A stretch of DNA of 64,000 nucleotides, from NCBI RefSeq assembly GCF_900105945.1, contig NZ_FNSO01000004.1:3782001-3846000 (forward strand). Direction: 5' to 3'. The notes below the pieces were generated by a model, which was given only the letters and a program-made list of their open reading frames with translations, was not told the origin of the DNA and ran no database searches. The translations under genes and the position numbers were made by a program. The stretch comes from Amycolatopsis tolypomycina. Lineage in GTDB: Bacteria > Actinomycetota > Actinomycetes > Mycobacteriales > Pseudonocardiaceae. Positions 1 through 8,932 of this stretch are shown one piece after another (position 1 is the stretch's first letter; every line of letters begins with the position of its first letter).

Positions 1-285
1 GGCGAGCTCGACCTGGACGGCGCGCCCCGCCTGCGGGACGCGCTGCTGGATCCGATCCGGGACGGCGCGCGGGGAGTCGTCGTGGACCTCACCCAGACGA
101 CCTTCTGCGACTCGACCGTCTTCAGCGTGCTGGTCGAGGTGTCCCGCGCCGCCTCCGCGCGCAACGTGCCGTACGCCATCGCCGCGGGCGAGACCGCGGT
201 CACCCGGCCGCTGCAGATCCTCGGCCTGGACCGGGTGCTGCCGCTGCACGCGGGGCTCGACGCCGCGCAGGCGGCCGTCGGCTGA
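1..285 (+). CDS. STAS-domain anti-sigma-factor antagonist (5' truncated by window edge)
   Basis: The frame is open from base 1 and ends at TGA 283-285, giving the last 94 residues of a STAS-domain protein. The core reads VVVDLTQTTFCDSTVFSVL, where the DST triad matches the serine that partner-switching anti-sigma kinases phosphorylate in SpoIIAA/RsbV-like proteins. Such proteins bind an anti-sigma factor when unphosphorylated and so free a sigma factor. The amino end lies outside the window, so an extra N-terminal domain cannot be excluded. A second STAS protein at 24039-24401 has lost the equivalent serine. Confidence 0.8.
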   Translation, partial: GELDLDGAPRLRDALLDPIRDGARGVVVDLTQTTFCDSTVFSVLVEVSRAASARNVPYAIAAGETAVTRPLQILGLDRVLPLHAGLDAAQAAVG

Positions 286-349
286 AGCCCGGCCGGGCCG
301 CGCCTGATCACCCCGTCGGCCCCGGTCCGGCGGTGTCCCGTTCGCTAGC

Positions 350-1420
350 TTGACGGTGATCGCAGTTCAGCTGCGCCGGCACCGGGCGGCGCCGCCCGGT
401 GCCGACACGCCGTCGCTGATCATCACCGCCTCCGTCGACGCCGGTCCCCAGCTGGTCGGCAGGCCCTTCCCGATCACGCTGACCCTCACCACCCCGACCG
501 GCCGGCCGATGCCGAAGGTCACGGTCGCAGCCCGTCGGCCGGCGTGGCCCTCGACCCGGGCGCCACCCGGACGTTCACGATCACCGCCGTGGTCTGGACC
601 TGGAACTCCGGCGTCCCGCACGAGCGCTTCCGCGCCCGACCTGCCGGCCCAGCGCTACGGGATCGCCACCCGGAACCTGCCGGACGGCTGGGTGTACGGG
701 TCCGCCGCCGAGCAGCGCGGCGACGGCAGCGACCCCGGGCCGTCGGTGCCGCTGCGCGCGGTCCGGCCGCTCTCCGAAAAGCTGCACGTGACCGGCTCGT
801 TCGACCGCGGCACCTACCAGGTGGGCGACCCCGTCCAGGTCACCTTCACGCTGGCCAACGTCAGCGGCGGAGACCTGCACGGGGTCACCGCGGGCTGTGA
901 CCGCTTCGGGGGCGAGGACCACCTCCTCGGGTGGCCGGACTGGGCCGTCGCGACCCCGGCCACGATCGACCTGGCGGCGGGTGAGTCGCGGACGTTCACC
1001 GAGACCGGGACGGTGCCCTCGGCCGCCCCCGCCTACGGCGGCTTCTACGCGGCCTGCGACTTCGGGATCGACCCCGGCCCGGCGGACGGGCGGCCCGAGC
1101 TGAACCTCTTCGGCCACGTCCCGGCCCCGCCCGGCCCCACCGGCGGGGTGATCTACCACGACGGCAACAACAACTACACCGTCGACGCGGGCGAGGCGAT
1201 CACCGGGACGGCGGTCGAGCTGCTCGACCGCGTGGACGGCTCGGTCACCGCGACCGCCGTGTCGGACGCGCAGGGGCACGTGGCGTTCGGGACCGTCCCG
1301 GCCGGCCCGTCCAGCGTGCGCGTCGACGGCTGGCGCCCGGTCGACGGGGACGGCGGCACGCTCCTCGTCGGCAGCTGCTGGAACTGCGGGGAGGAGTGGG
1401 CGCTGCGGTACCAGCGCTGA
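350..1420 (+). pseudogene. Remnant of a secreted beta-sandwich protein with an SdrD-B-like domain; two compensating frame changes
   Basis: The longest frame starts at TTG 350 or GTG 356 and runs to TGA 1418-1420, but the protein-like sequence changes frame. The text is convincing in one frame to about 525. It continues in another frame to about 630 (GVALDPGATRTFTIT, AVVWTWNSG), then returns to the first frame at PDLPAQRYGIATRN. The C-terminal part resembles an SdrD-B/carboxypeptidase-regulatory beta domain (GGVIYHDGNNNYTVDAGEAI). No signal peptide or ribosome-binding site precedes the start although the content looks extracellular, so the 5' end may also be lost. Either the gene is decayed or the read has two indels. 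I do not know its function. Confidence 0.55.
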
Positions 1421-1558
1421 TCGGGGTGCCCGTGACCCGGCCGCGCCGGGTCACGGGACGCCGGGCGCGGCGATCACCCGGGCAGTGACGGAAAACTCGC
1501 GGAATTCCCCTGTCCGCCAGACTGCGCCGCGGGCCACCGAGGCCATAGGGTTCGCATC

Positions 1559-2713
1559 ATGAAGGTCGGCCTGCTCACCCGCGAATACCCGCCGGAGGTC
1601 TACGGCGGTGCCGGGGTCCACGTGGAGTTCCTCGCCCGGGAGTTGCGACCGCTGGTCGATCTCGACGTGCACTGCTGGGGCGCCGACCGCGCCGACGCCA
1701 CCGGGCACACCGATCCGCACGGCTACCGGCAGCCCGCGTTCACGACCATGGACATCGCCGTGTCCATGGCCAACGCCCTCGAAGGCCACGACCTCGCGCA
1801 CAGCCACACCTGGTACGCGAACCTCGCCGGGCACCTGGCCAAGCTGACGCACGGCATCCCGCACGTCGTCACCGCGCACTCGCTGGAGCCGCTGCGGCCG
1901 TGGAAGGCCGAGCAGCTCGGCGGCGGCTACCGCGTCTCGTCGTGGATCGAGCGCGAAGCCTACGAAGCCGCGGACGCGATCGTCGCGGTCAGCGGCGGGA
2001 TGCGCCGGGACGTCCTGGCGGCCTACCCGGCGGTGCCGCCCGAGCGCGTGCACGTGATCCACAACGGCATCGACACCACGCTCTACCGCCCCGACCCGGG
2101 CACCGAGGCGCTGGCCAAGCACGGCATCGACCCGGACCGCCCGTACGTGCTGTTCGTCGGCCGGATCACCCGGCAGAAGGGCGTCCCGCACCTGGTCCGG
2201 GCCGGCGCTTCGCTCGACCCCGGCGTCCAGCTGGTGCTGTGCGCCGGCGGCGCCGACACCCCCGAGCTGGACGCGGAGTTCCGCGGCCTGGTCGCCGAGC
2301 TGGAGAAGACGCGCACCGGCGTCCGCTGGATCCCGGAGATGCTGCCGCGCGACGAGGTCGTGCAGCTGCTCACCCATGCCGCGGTGTTCGCCTGCCCGTC
2401 GGTCTACGAGCCGCTCGGCATCGTGAACCTCGAGGCGATGGCCTGCGGCACGCCGGTGGTGGCCAGCGACGTCGGCGGCATCCCCGAAGTCGTCGACGAC
2501 GGCCGGACCGGGCTGCTGGTGCACTACGACGAACAGGACCCGCAGGGGTTCGAGGCGGGCCTGGCCGCCGCGCTGAACGAGGTGGTGGGCTCCCCGGACC
2601 GGGCCGCCGCGATGGGCACCGCCGGCCGCGAGCGCGCGGTCGGCGAGTTCGGCTGGAAGGCGATCGCCGAGCGGACGGTCGCCCTCTACGAGGCGTGCGG
2701 GAGGTCGCTGTGA
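1559..2713 (+). CDS. glgM: Actinobacterial GT4 glycogen synthase / maltose-1-phosphate synthase
   Basis: 384-residue GT-B glycosyltransferase of family GT4. It has an N-terminal glycine-rich acceptor loop ([15 protein letters not shown]), the donor-site RITRQKG motif near residue 202 and the E-x7-E retaining motif EPLGIVNLE near residue 282. The close actinobacterial relatives (GlgM, Rv1212c of M. tuberculosis) join ADP-glucose and glucose-1-phosphate into maltose-1-phosphate for the GlgE pathway; older annotations call this family glycogen synthase GlgA. The stop overlaps the glgC start by four bases (GTGA), so the two are probably translationally coupled and GlgC feeds ADP-glucose to this enzyme. 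Cytoplasmic. Choosing GlgM over linear-chain synthase rests on family knowledge. Confidence 0.9.
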   Translation: MKVGLLTREYPPEVYGGAGVHVEFLARELRPLVDLDVHCWGADRADATGHTDPHGYRQPAFTTMDIAVSMANALEGHDLAHSHTWYANLAGHLAKLTHGIPHVVTAHSLEPLRPWKAEQLGGGYRVSSWIEREAYEAADAIVAVSGGMRRDVLAAYPAVPPERVHVIHNGIDTTLYRPDPGTEALAKHGIDPDRPYVLFVGRITRQKGVPHLVRAGASLDPGVQLVLCAGGADTPELDAEFRGLVAELEKTRTGVRWIPEMLPRDEVVQLLTHAAVFACPSVYEPLGIVNLEAMACGTPVVASDVGGIPEVVDDGRTGLLVHYDEQDPQGFEAGLAAALNEVVGSPDRAAAMGTAGRERAVGEFGWKAIAERTVALYEACGRSL

Positions 2714-3927
2714 ACAGCGAATGCCATGTCCTGGGCATCGTGCTCGCGGGCGGGGAGGGCAAGCGCCTGATGCCGCTGACGGCGGACCGGGCGAAACCGG
2801 CGGTGCCCTTCGGCGGCACCCACCGCCTGATCGACTTCGTGCTGTCGAACCTGGTGCACGGCGGCATCCGGCGGCTGTGCGTGCTGACGCAGTACAAGTC
2901 GCACTCGCTCGACCGGCACATCTCGACGACCTGGCGGCTGTCGTCGCTGACCGGCGAGTACGTCACGCCGGTGCCGGCGCAGCAGCGGCTGGGCCCGCGC
3001 TGGTACCAGGGCAGCGCCGACGCCATCCACCAGAGCCTCAACCTCGTCCACGACGAAAACCCCGAGTACATCGCGGTGTTCGGGGCGGACAACATCTACC
3101 GGATGGACCCGCGGCAGATGCTGGAGGCGCACATCGCCTCCGGCGCGGGCGTCACCGTCGCCGGCATCCGGGTCCCGCGGAAGGAGGCGAGCTCGTTCGG
3201 CGTCATCCGGACCACCGACGGGCTGCTGATCGACGCCTTCATGGAGAAGCCCGCGGACCCGCCGGGCCTGCCGGACTCCCCCGAAGAGGCGTACGTGTCC
3301 ATGGGGAACTACATCTTCACCACGAAGGTGATGCTGGAAGCGCTTTACGCCGACGCCGAAAACGCCGCGTCACACCACGACATGGGCCGCGACATCATCC
3401 CGGCACTGGTCAAATCGGGCGAAGCCGCCGTCTACGACTTCAACACCAACGTCGTGCCCGGCGAGACCGAACGCGACCACGGCTACTGGCGCGACGTCGG
3501 GACCATCGACAGCTACTACGACGCGCACGTCGACCTGATTTCGACGCACCCGATCTTCAACCTCTACAACCGGCGGTGGCCGATCCTCGCCCACCCCGGC
3601 CAGCGCGCGGCGGCGAAGTTCGTCGAGGGCGGCTCGGCGAACCAGTCGATCGTCAGCAACGGCTGCATCATCTCCGGCGCCCAGGTCGTCGACTCGGTGC
3701 TCTCCCCCGACGTCATCGTCGAGCAGGGCGCGGTGGTGCAGGGCTCGGTCCTGCTCGACGGCGCCCGCGTCGGCCGCGGCGCGGTGGTGCGGCGGGCCAT
3801 CCTGGACAAGAACGTCGTGGTCCCGGCGGGCGCGCACATCGGCGTCGACCTCGCCCGCGACCGCGGGCACTACCACGTCAGCGAGGGCGGCATCGTCGTG
3901 CTGGGCAAGGGGGAACGCGCGATCTAG
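2710..3927 (+). CDS. glgC: Glucose-1-phosphate adenylyltransferase (ADP-glucose pyrophosphorylase)
   Basis: 405 residues, the usual length for bacterial GlgC. It makes ADP-glucose from ATP and glucose-1-phosphate, the committed step of glycogen and maltose-1-phosphate synthesis. The nucleotide-binding signature [13 protein letters not shown] (residues 12-24) is followed by [10 protein letters not shown], the [11 protein letters not shown] loop and the IEKP-like stretch FMEKPAD. The C-terminal third is a left-handed beta-helix with hexapeptide-like repeats ([17 protein letters not shown]). The GTG start at 2710 is fixed by the GTGA overlap with glgM. The stop overlaps the stop of a small convergent gene by three bases (CTAG). 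The enzyme is usually allosteric; nothing here indicates transcriptional control. Confidence 0.97.
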   Translation: MNSECHVLGIVLAGGEGKRLMPLTADRAKPAVPFGGTHRLIDFVLSNLVHGGIRRLCVLTQYKSHSLDRHISTTWRLSSLTGEYVTPVPAQQRLGPRWYQGSADAIHQSLNLVHDENPEYIAVFGADNIYRMDPRQMLEAHIASGAGVTVAGIRVPRKEASSFGVIRTTDGLLIDAFMEKPADPPGLPDSPEEAYVSMGNYIFTTKVMLEALYADAENAASHHDMGRDIIPALVKSGEAAVYDFNTNVVPGETERDHGYWRDVGTIDSYYDAHVDLISTHPIFNLYNRRWPILAHPGQRAAAKFVEGGSANQSIVSNGCIISGAQVVDSVLSPDVIVEQGAVVQGSVLLDGARVGRGAVVRRAILDKNVVVPAGAHIGVDLARDRGHYHVSEGGIVVLGKGERAI

Positions 3928-4055
3928 CGGCGGGTGGCCGCGCAGATCCGCTCGACGACCTGGCGGGGGTCGATCCCCCAGCGCTCGGCGAGCTCGGAGA
4001 TCGAGGCTCCCGCCACGTACTCGGCGGCGATCATGCTGTTCACGACGCCGGCCAC
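3924..4055 (-). CDS. Small 43-residue helix-turn-helix-like protein (DUF433-like C-terminal half)
   Basis: A short GTG-initiated reading frame with a good ribosome-binding site (GAGGA six bases before the start). The product contains [20 protein letters not shown], which reads like the helical half of DUF433 antitoxin-like proteins. Full DUF433 proteins are about 75-80 residues, so this is either a shortened relative or the tail of a lost gene. It converges on glgC with overlapping stops. No partner toxin is visible. The function is unknown. Confidence 0.4.
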   Translation of the reverse strand: MAGVVNSMIAAEYVAGASISELAERWGIDPRQVVERICAATRR

Positions 4056-4459
4056 GCTTGTTCCTCGGCTTCGGGTGTGCACGCCCGCTCACCGCCCGGA
4101 TTTGCCCGGCTCCCGCGGCGGATTCGGCGTATTCGCCTTCGCGCGCGTCGCACTGAACACGGCGTCGAAGATCGGCGTCGGCTCACCGTCGTCGCCCTTC
4201 GGCCGGTCTTCCCCCTGGTTGCGCTTTTCCTCTCCCACGCGCCCAGTTTCTGCGACGGCGGCCGATTTCGCTGGGGCGAGCACCGAAGATCGCCCGGCCG
4301 GGGGATCACGTTTTCGCGCTTTCCCGGCACCGAAAAACAAACACAGCGGCGCGAAGCACCTCCATTGAGGGCGGCGGCGGGGGCATGGATGGAGATTTCC
4401 CGTCGCCCATTTCCACCGGCCGCGGGAATATCCCCGCCGGTCCGCGGATTGCACCGGGC
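4056..4459. other. 404-bp gap with a possible decayed sensor-protein tail
   Basis: No intact gene was found. On the minus strand 4089-4235 a 48-residue frame ends in a charged tail containing EPTPIFDAVFSATRAKAN. This resembles the disordered C-termini of actinobacterial sensor kinases, which carry a PIFDAV-like motif, so it may be the last scrap of a deleted gene. The stretch 4260-4440 is less GC-rich than the neighbouring genes and probably holds the promoter of the downstream oxidoreductase. I could not define the promoter or a riboswitch there. Confidence 0.3.
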
Positions 4460-5497
4460 ATGAAGGCAGTCGTCTACCGCCGGCACGGCGGACCCGAGGT
4501 GCTGGAGCTGTCGGAGCGGGCCGTCGCGGACCCGGGACCGGGTGAGGTGCGCGTCCGGATCGTCGTCTCCGCGGTCAACCCCACGGACTGGAAGGCCCGC
4601 AGCGGCCTGCGCGCCGAGCCCGGCACCGAAATCCCGGAAACGGTCCCCAACCAGGACGGCGCGGGCGTGGTCGACGCGGTCGGCCCGGACGTCACCGGCT
4701 TCGCACCCGGCGACCGCGTGTGGCTGATCATCGCGGGCGCGTACGGGCCCGCGTCCGGCACGGCGCAGGAGTACACGGTGCTGCCGGCGTCGAAGCTGGT
4801 CCGCCTGCCCGACGGCGCCGGCTTCGACGAGGGCGCGGGGCTGGGCATCCCGGCCCTGACCGCGCACCGGGCGCTCACCGTCGCCGAGGACGGCCCGGCC
4901 CGCCTCTCCCCTGGAGCACTGGCGGGCCGCACGGTGCTGGTCAGCGGCGGCGCGGGCGCCGTGGGCAACGCGGCGATCCAGCTGGCCCGCTGGGCCGGCG
5001 CGACGGTGATCGCCACGGTCAGCAGCGCGGAGAAGGAGGCACTGGCCCGGGCGGCGGGCGCCCAGCACGTGCTGCGCTACCCCGACCCATCGCTGGGCAC
5101 GAACATCCGCGAGATCGCGCCGGACGGCGTGGACCTGGTGGTCGAGGTGGCGATGGGGGCCAACGCAAAGCTGCACACGGAGGTCCTGCGCCCCCGCGGA
5201 ACGGTCGCGACGTACGGCGACGACCGGGGCACCGGGACGGTGACCCTGGACTTCGGGACGAACCTGTGGCTGAACGCCCGGTACCAGTTCCTGGTGCTGT
5301 ACACGGTGGGCGAGGACAAGCTGCGCGCGGGCGCCGAGGACATCACGGCGGCTCTGGCGGACGGCGCACTGGGAGTCGGCGAGCAGCGTGGGGTGCCGTT
5401 GCACCGGTTCGAGCTGGCGGAGACGGCGAAGGCGCACGCGGCATCGGAGGACGGGGTGACCGGCAAGGTGCTGATCGACGTCGGTCCGGCGGACTGA
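4460..5497 (+). CDS. NADPH:quinone oxidoreductase-like medium-chain dehydrogenase
   Basis: 345 residues, starting at ATG 4460 (MKAVVYRRHGGPEVLEL), which is the canonical start of the zeta-crystallin/quinone oxidoreductase branch of the MDR superfamily. The N-terminal GroES-like domain contains PTDWKARSGL and GDRVWLI. The Rossmann fold carries GAGAVGNAAIQLARWAGATVI near residue 165. The catalytic zinc cysteines of alcohol dehydrogenases are absent, as expected for NADPH-dependent quinone or enone reductases. No substrate can be inferred. The in-frame sequence upstream (4385-4459) is low in protein character and was not included. The gene is monocistronic and ends just before an inverted-repeat element shared with the convergent regulator. 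Confidence 0.85.
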   Translation: MKAVVYRRHGGPEVLELSERAVADPGPGEVRVRIVVSAVNPTDWKARSGLRAEPGTEIPETVPNQDGAGVVDAVGPDVTGFAPGDRVWLIIAGAYGPASGTAQEYTVLPASKLVRLPDGAGFDEGAGLGIPALTAHRALTVAEDGPARLSPGALAGRTVLVSGGAGAVGNAAIQLARWAGATVIATVSSAEKEALARAAGAQHVLRYPDPSLGTNIREIAPDGVDLVVEVAMGANAKLHTEVLRPRGTVATYGDDRGTGTVTLDFGTNLWLNARYQFLVLYTVGEDKLRAGAEDITAALADGALGVGEQRGVPLHRFELAETAKAHAASEDGVTGKVLIDVGPAD

Positions 5498-5503
5498 CAG
5501 CAC

Positions 5504-5556
5504 GTCATGAACGACTCTTTCATGACATCGGATGTCATGAAAGAGTCGTTCATGAC
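5504..5556. repeat. Repeat family A, copy 1: perfect 26-bp inverted repeat with a one-base centre
   Basis: The two arms (5504-5529 and 5531-5556) are exact reverse complements around a single G. Each arm carries a 23-bp unit that is itself an inverted repeat, with GTCATGAA and TTCATGAC ends. The element lies between two convergent genes and overlaps the stop codon of the regulator on the minus strand. A second element built from the same units lies at 43771-43823. It could form a long hairpin in RNA of either strand, so it probably ends transcription from both sides. Confidence 0.9.
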
Positions 5557-8282
5557 AGCGCGGCCGCGGTGAGGCCCATTTCGGCGAACAGGGCCCGCCC
5601 CTCCCGCAGGTGGCACTCCGCGTCCCGCCCCAGCGCCGCCTCGGCGACGCCCAGCCCCAGGAGCGCCCGTGCCTCCTGGGCGCGGTACCCGATGCGGCGC
5701 GCGGTCGTGAGCGCCAGGCGGTAGGCGGCGGCCGCCGCGGCTGGGTCGCCCATCGCCTGGGCTGTCGCTGCGCTGCTGTTGGCCGCCATTGTCAGCAGCA
5801 GCGGGTGGTGGAGCCGGCCGAGGATGGCGCACGCCCGCTCGGCCTCGGCGCGCGCCTGGCGGGCGCACCCGTCCGCCAGGAGGACCTCCGCGAGGTCGAT
5901 CCGGCTCCACGCCTCCCCGAACGCGTAGTCCGCCTCGACCGCCGCGCCCACCGCCGTCGAGACCGTCGACCGGGCCTCCGGCAGGCGGCCGAGGCGGGCC
6001 AGCACCAGGCCCAGCTGCGCACTCGCCAGGATCGCGCCCCGCGCGTCGCCGATCTCCTCGCGGATCGCGCGGGCGTGGGCCGCCGACGTCAGCGCCTCCT
6101 CGTACCGGCCGAGCATCTCCTGGGCGTTGCTGAGGTTGCCCCAAGCCAGGCATGCGACCTCGTGGCTGCCCGTCTCCGCGGCCAGCACCAGGGCCTGCCG
6201 GTAGCGCCGGACCGCGTCGGCGTACCGGCCGAGCATGCCGTGCACCGCGCCGAGCCGGGCGAGGGCCGCCGCTTCCGCCGCGCGGTCGCCCGACTCGCGG
6301 ACCAGCCGCAGCCGCGCTGTCGACGTCTCGACGGCTTCGGCCAGCCGTCCGGTCTCCCAGTGCGCCGTCGTGAGGTTCGCCAGGCCGAGCTGGCGGGCGT
6401 GCGGGTCGCCGAGCCGGTCCGCGGCCCGGGCACCCGCGCGGGCCAGCGCCGTCAGCTCGTCGCGGTGCCCCTGCTCCCGCAGCGCGGCCACCGCGCGGTC
6501 GGCGATCCGCCACGCGTGCTCGTCGTGGCCGTTTAGCGCGGTGACGGCGACCAGGTTGGCGCGTTCGGCGACAAAGGAGAACTCGCCGTCGCGGTAGTGG
6601 TCCAGGAGCCGGCCCAGCGCCGTCGCGGCCTCGCCGGCGTCCGCCTCCGCCCGCGCGTGCTCGGCGATCAGGTCGTGGAAGCCGTAGCGGTGCGGCGCGG
6701 GCTGCCGCAGCAGGTGCGCGTCGAGCAGGTCCTCCAGGAGCCGCTCCGCCTCGGTGACATCCGTGCCGTACAGGGCGGCCGCCGCGGCGGCCGCGAAGTC
6801 GCCGCCCGGGTGGCACCCCAGCACGCGGAACATCCGCCGCTGCGGCGGGGTGAGATCGCGGTAGGACAGCGCGAACGCCGCCGCGACGTCCCGGTCGCCC
6901 GCGCGCAGCTCCCCCAGCCGTCGCCGTTCGGAGCCCAGCCGCGCCACCAGGTCGTCCACCGTCCACAGTGGACGTGCCTGCAGCCGGGCGGCGGCGATCC
7001 GCAGCGCCAGCGGCAGGAAGCCGCACAGCCGCGCGACCCCGGCGCCGGCCCGTCCCCCGGCCGCGGCCGCGAACAGGGCCTCGGCTTCCGGCGGCGGCAG
7101 GACGTCCAGGCAGAGCCCGAGCGCGCCGTCCACCGCGGCGAGCCGGCGCCGTCCGGTCACCAGCACCGCCACGCCCGTGCCCCCGGGCAGCAGCGGCACC
7201 ACCTGGCTCGCCGAGCGGGCGTTGTCCAGCACGACGAGCAGGCGGCGCCCGGCCACGCGCGAACGCCACAGCGCGGCCCGTTCGTCGAGGCCGTCCGGCT
7301 GGCGGCTCGCCGGCACGCCGGTCTGCATCAGCAACGCCGAGAGCGCGGCTTCCGGCGGCAGCGGGTCGCGGCCCGGCGTGTGGCCGTGCAGATCGACGAA
7401 CAGCTGCCCGTCCGGGAAGTCGGCGGCGGCCCGGTGCGCGACGCGGACCGCGAACGCGGTCTTCCCGACCCCGGCCATCCCGTCGACGACCACCGGCCGC
7501 CCGGCGCGCAGCGCGTCGAGCGCGACGGCGACGTCGGCCGCGCGACCGGTGAAGTCCGGGACGTCGTAGGGCAGGAAGCAGCGGCCGGGCGCGGGCTCCT
7601 CGTGCAGCAGCTGTGCGTACGACGCACGCAGCGGCGCGCCCGGCGTGATCCCGAGCTCGTCGGCCAGCCGCCGCTTGGCGCGCTGGTAGGCGTCGATCGC
7701 GTCGGCCTGCCGCCCGGCCCGGTGCAGCGCCCGCATGAGCAGCCCGACCAGGCCTTCGCGCAACGGGTGCGCGGCGACCAGCGCGGTCAGCTCGGCGACG
7801 GTGCCGTCGTCGCCGGCGTCGACCTCGGCGGCCAGGCACTGTTCGAGCACGGCCAGCCGGCGTTCCGCCAGCCGTTCGGCATCCGGGCGCAGGGCCGCGC
7901 TGTCGACGCCGGCGAGCGCGGGGCCGCGCCAGCAGGCCAGTGCCGCCCGGTACTCGCCGCGGGCCGCGAGGTCCTCGAACGCGTGGAGGTCGAACCCGGC
8001 CGGCCGCAGCACGAAGCCGGGTCCTTCGGCGGTGAGGACGTCTTCGCCGGCCCCGGCCGCGACGAGCGTGCGCCGCAGCGCCGTGGTGAGGTTGCGGACC
8101 TGGCGCACCGCGGTGGCCGGGGGTTCGCCGTCCCAGACGACCTCGACCAGCCGCGACACCGGCACGACCCGGCCGGCGTCGAGCAGCAGCGCCGCCAGGA
8201 TGCGTTCCTGCCGCGGCCCGGACGGCCCGATCGGCCGTCCGCCGCCGAGCACTTGCACCGGACCCAGGACGCGGAACTCCAT
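5550..8282 (-). CDS. SARP/AfsR-type regulator: winged helix-BTAD, NB-ARC ATPase, TPR domain
   Basis: A 910-residue transcription regulator. Residues 1-95 form the OmpR-like DNA-binding wing (MEFRVLGPVQVL, followed by a region typical of SARPs). Residues 95-245 are the bacterial transcriptional activation domain. Residues 250-560 are an NB-ARC STAND ATPase with P-loop GMAGVGKTAF and Walker-B-like RRLLVVLDNA. The remainder is helical TPR repeats. Such proteins (AfsR, DnrI with ATPase extension) activate secondary-metabolism or stress genes in response to ligand binding by the TPR sensor. ATG 8282 was chosen; GTG 8285 directly before it is equally possible. No biosynthetic cluster is adjacent, so its target is unknown. 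The last serine codon and the stop lie inside repeat A. Confidence 0.9.
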   Translation of the reverse strand: MEFRVLGPVQVLGGGRPIGPSGPRQERILAALLLDAGRVVPVSRLVEVVWDGEPPATAVRQVRNLTTALRRTLVAAGAGEDVLTAEGPGFVLRPAGFDLHAFEDLAARGEYRAALACWRGPALAGVDSAALRPDAERLAERRLAVLEQCLAAEVDAGDDGTVAELTALVAAHPLREGLVGLLMRALHRAGRQADAIDAYQRAKRRLADELGITPGAPLRASYAQLLHEEPAPGRCFLPYDVPDFTGRAADVAVALDALRAGRPVVVDGMAGVGKTAFAVRVAHRAAADFPDGQLFVDLHGHTPGRDPLPPEAALSALLMQTGVPASRQPDGLDERAALWRSRVAGRRLLVVLDNARSASQVVPLLPGGTGVAVLVTGRRRLAAVDGALGLCLDVLPPPEAEALFAAAAGGRAGAGVARLCGFLPLALRIAAARLQARPLWTVDDLVARLGSERRRLGELRAGDRDVAAAFALSYRDLTPPQRRMFRVLGCHPGGDFAAAAAAALYGTDVTEAERLLEDLLDAHLLRQPAPHRYGFHDLIAEHARAEADAGEAATALGRLLDHYRDGEFSFVAERANLVAVTALNGHDEHAWRIADRAVAALREQGHRDELTALARAGARAADRLGDPHARQLGLANLTTAHWETGRLAEAVETSTARLRLVRESGDRAAEAAALARLGAVHGMLGRYADAVRRYRQALVLAAETGSHEVACLAWGNLSNAQEMLGRYEEALTSAAHARAIREEIGDARGAILASAQLGLVLARLGRLPEARSTVSTAVGAAVEADYAFGEAWSRIDLAEVLLADGCARQARAEAERACAILGRLHHPLLLTMAANSSAATAQAMGDPAAAAAAYRLALTTARRIGYRAQEARALLGLGVAEAALGRDAECHLREGRALFAEMGLTAAALS

Positions 8283-8411
8283 CACTCACCCCGCGGGCGA
8301 GGTTAGCCACCCGCGCGGCGGCGCCGGTGCGGAAGTGATGCAGCTGTGATGCGCCGTCCCGGCAGCGTCGGTCACCGGAACACGAGTTCGCTTGAGGCGG
8401 AGGGAACGCAG

Positions 8412-8888
8412 ATGCGCAGATGGGGTTACGCGGCGTTGGGCACGGCGCTGGTGGCGGCGGTGCTCGGCACGCCCGCCGCGGCGGCGACCGACGCGGCCGG
8501 TGACGGGCAGCGGCAGTGCCGTCAGGCGTTCGACCACGCCGTGTGGGAGGACATGGACAGCTACAACAAGCGCGACGCCGCCCGGTACCGCGCGATCATC
8601 CACCGGGACATGGTCACCGTGGGCCGCCGGGGCCAGGTCATCATCGGCTACGACGCGAACGTGGACCCGGTGCTGGAGCAGTTCAAGGTGCCCTACGAGT
8701 TCTCGATGCCGTGGACGGTGACGCACACCGTCGTCGAGGACTGCAAGATGGGGTACGCGATCCTGGACGCGCACTACCTCGAGCCGTCGCACGGCATCGA
8801 CCGCCACTTCACGATCAGCCTGACGCTGGTGCGCGAGCACGGCCGGTGGCAGGTCGTCAAGGACACGGTCACCGACGTCGTGTCGTGA
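8412..8888 (+). CDS. Secreted NTF2/SnoaL-like protein
   Basis: 158 residues. ATG 8412 is preferred because GGAGGGAA lies just upstream and the protein then starts with a clean Sec signal peptide (MRRWGYAALGTALVAAVLG, cleavage after AAA). The mature part has the spacing of DUF4440/SnoaL-like cystatin-fold proteins: an N-terminal helix with DHAVWEDMDSYNKRDAARY, then strands ending LTLVREHGRWQVVKDTV. Two cysteines could form a disulfide. Relatives bind small molecules or have no known activity, and no catalytic residues can be assigned. It is divergent from the SARP regulator, which may control it. Confidence 0.6.
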   Translation: MRRWGYAALGTALVAAVLGTPAAAATDAAGDGQRQCRQAFDHAVWEDMDSYNKRDAARYRAIIHRDMVTVGRRGQVIIGYDANVDPVLEQFKVPYEFSMPWTVTHTVVEDCKMGYAILDAHYLEPSHGIDRHFTISLTLVREHGRWQVVKDTVTDVVS

Positions 8889-8894
8889 GCGGGT

Positions 8895-8925
8895 GCGGCC
8901 CGGTGGCCTGGGGGCACCGGGCCGC
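8895..8925. terminator. Bidirectional hairpin terminator
   Basis: An 11-bp perfect stem (GCGGCCCGGTG and its complement) with a nine-base loop sits between the stops of two convergent genes at 8888 and 8933. There is no U tract, which is usual for high-GC actinobacterial terminators. Confidence 0.65.
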
Positions 8926-8932
8926 CCGCCCG

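Noticed and set aside
3340..3351. GGAAGCGCTTTA, similar to the LacI operator
   Set aside because: It lies inside the glgC coding sequence, encodes conserved residues and has no promoter context.
4089..4454. 121-residue minus-strand protein
   Set aside because: Only the last 48 residues look protein-like; the upstream part is compositionally odd and lacks a start signal, so it is described only as a possible remnant.
5504..5556. Repeat A as a small CRISPR or transposon end
   Set aside because: No spacer array, no transposase and no target-site duplication are visible; it is a stand-alone palindrome.
5077..8310. Open frame of over 1000 codons on the minus strand overlapping the regulator
   Set aside because: Arg/Gly/Ala-rich shadow in another frame of the SARP regulator, crossing the end of the oxidoreductase gene antisense.
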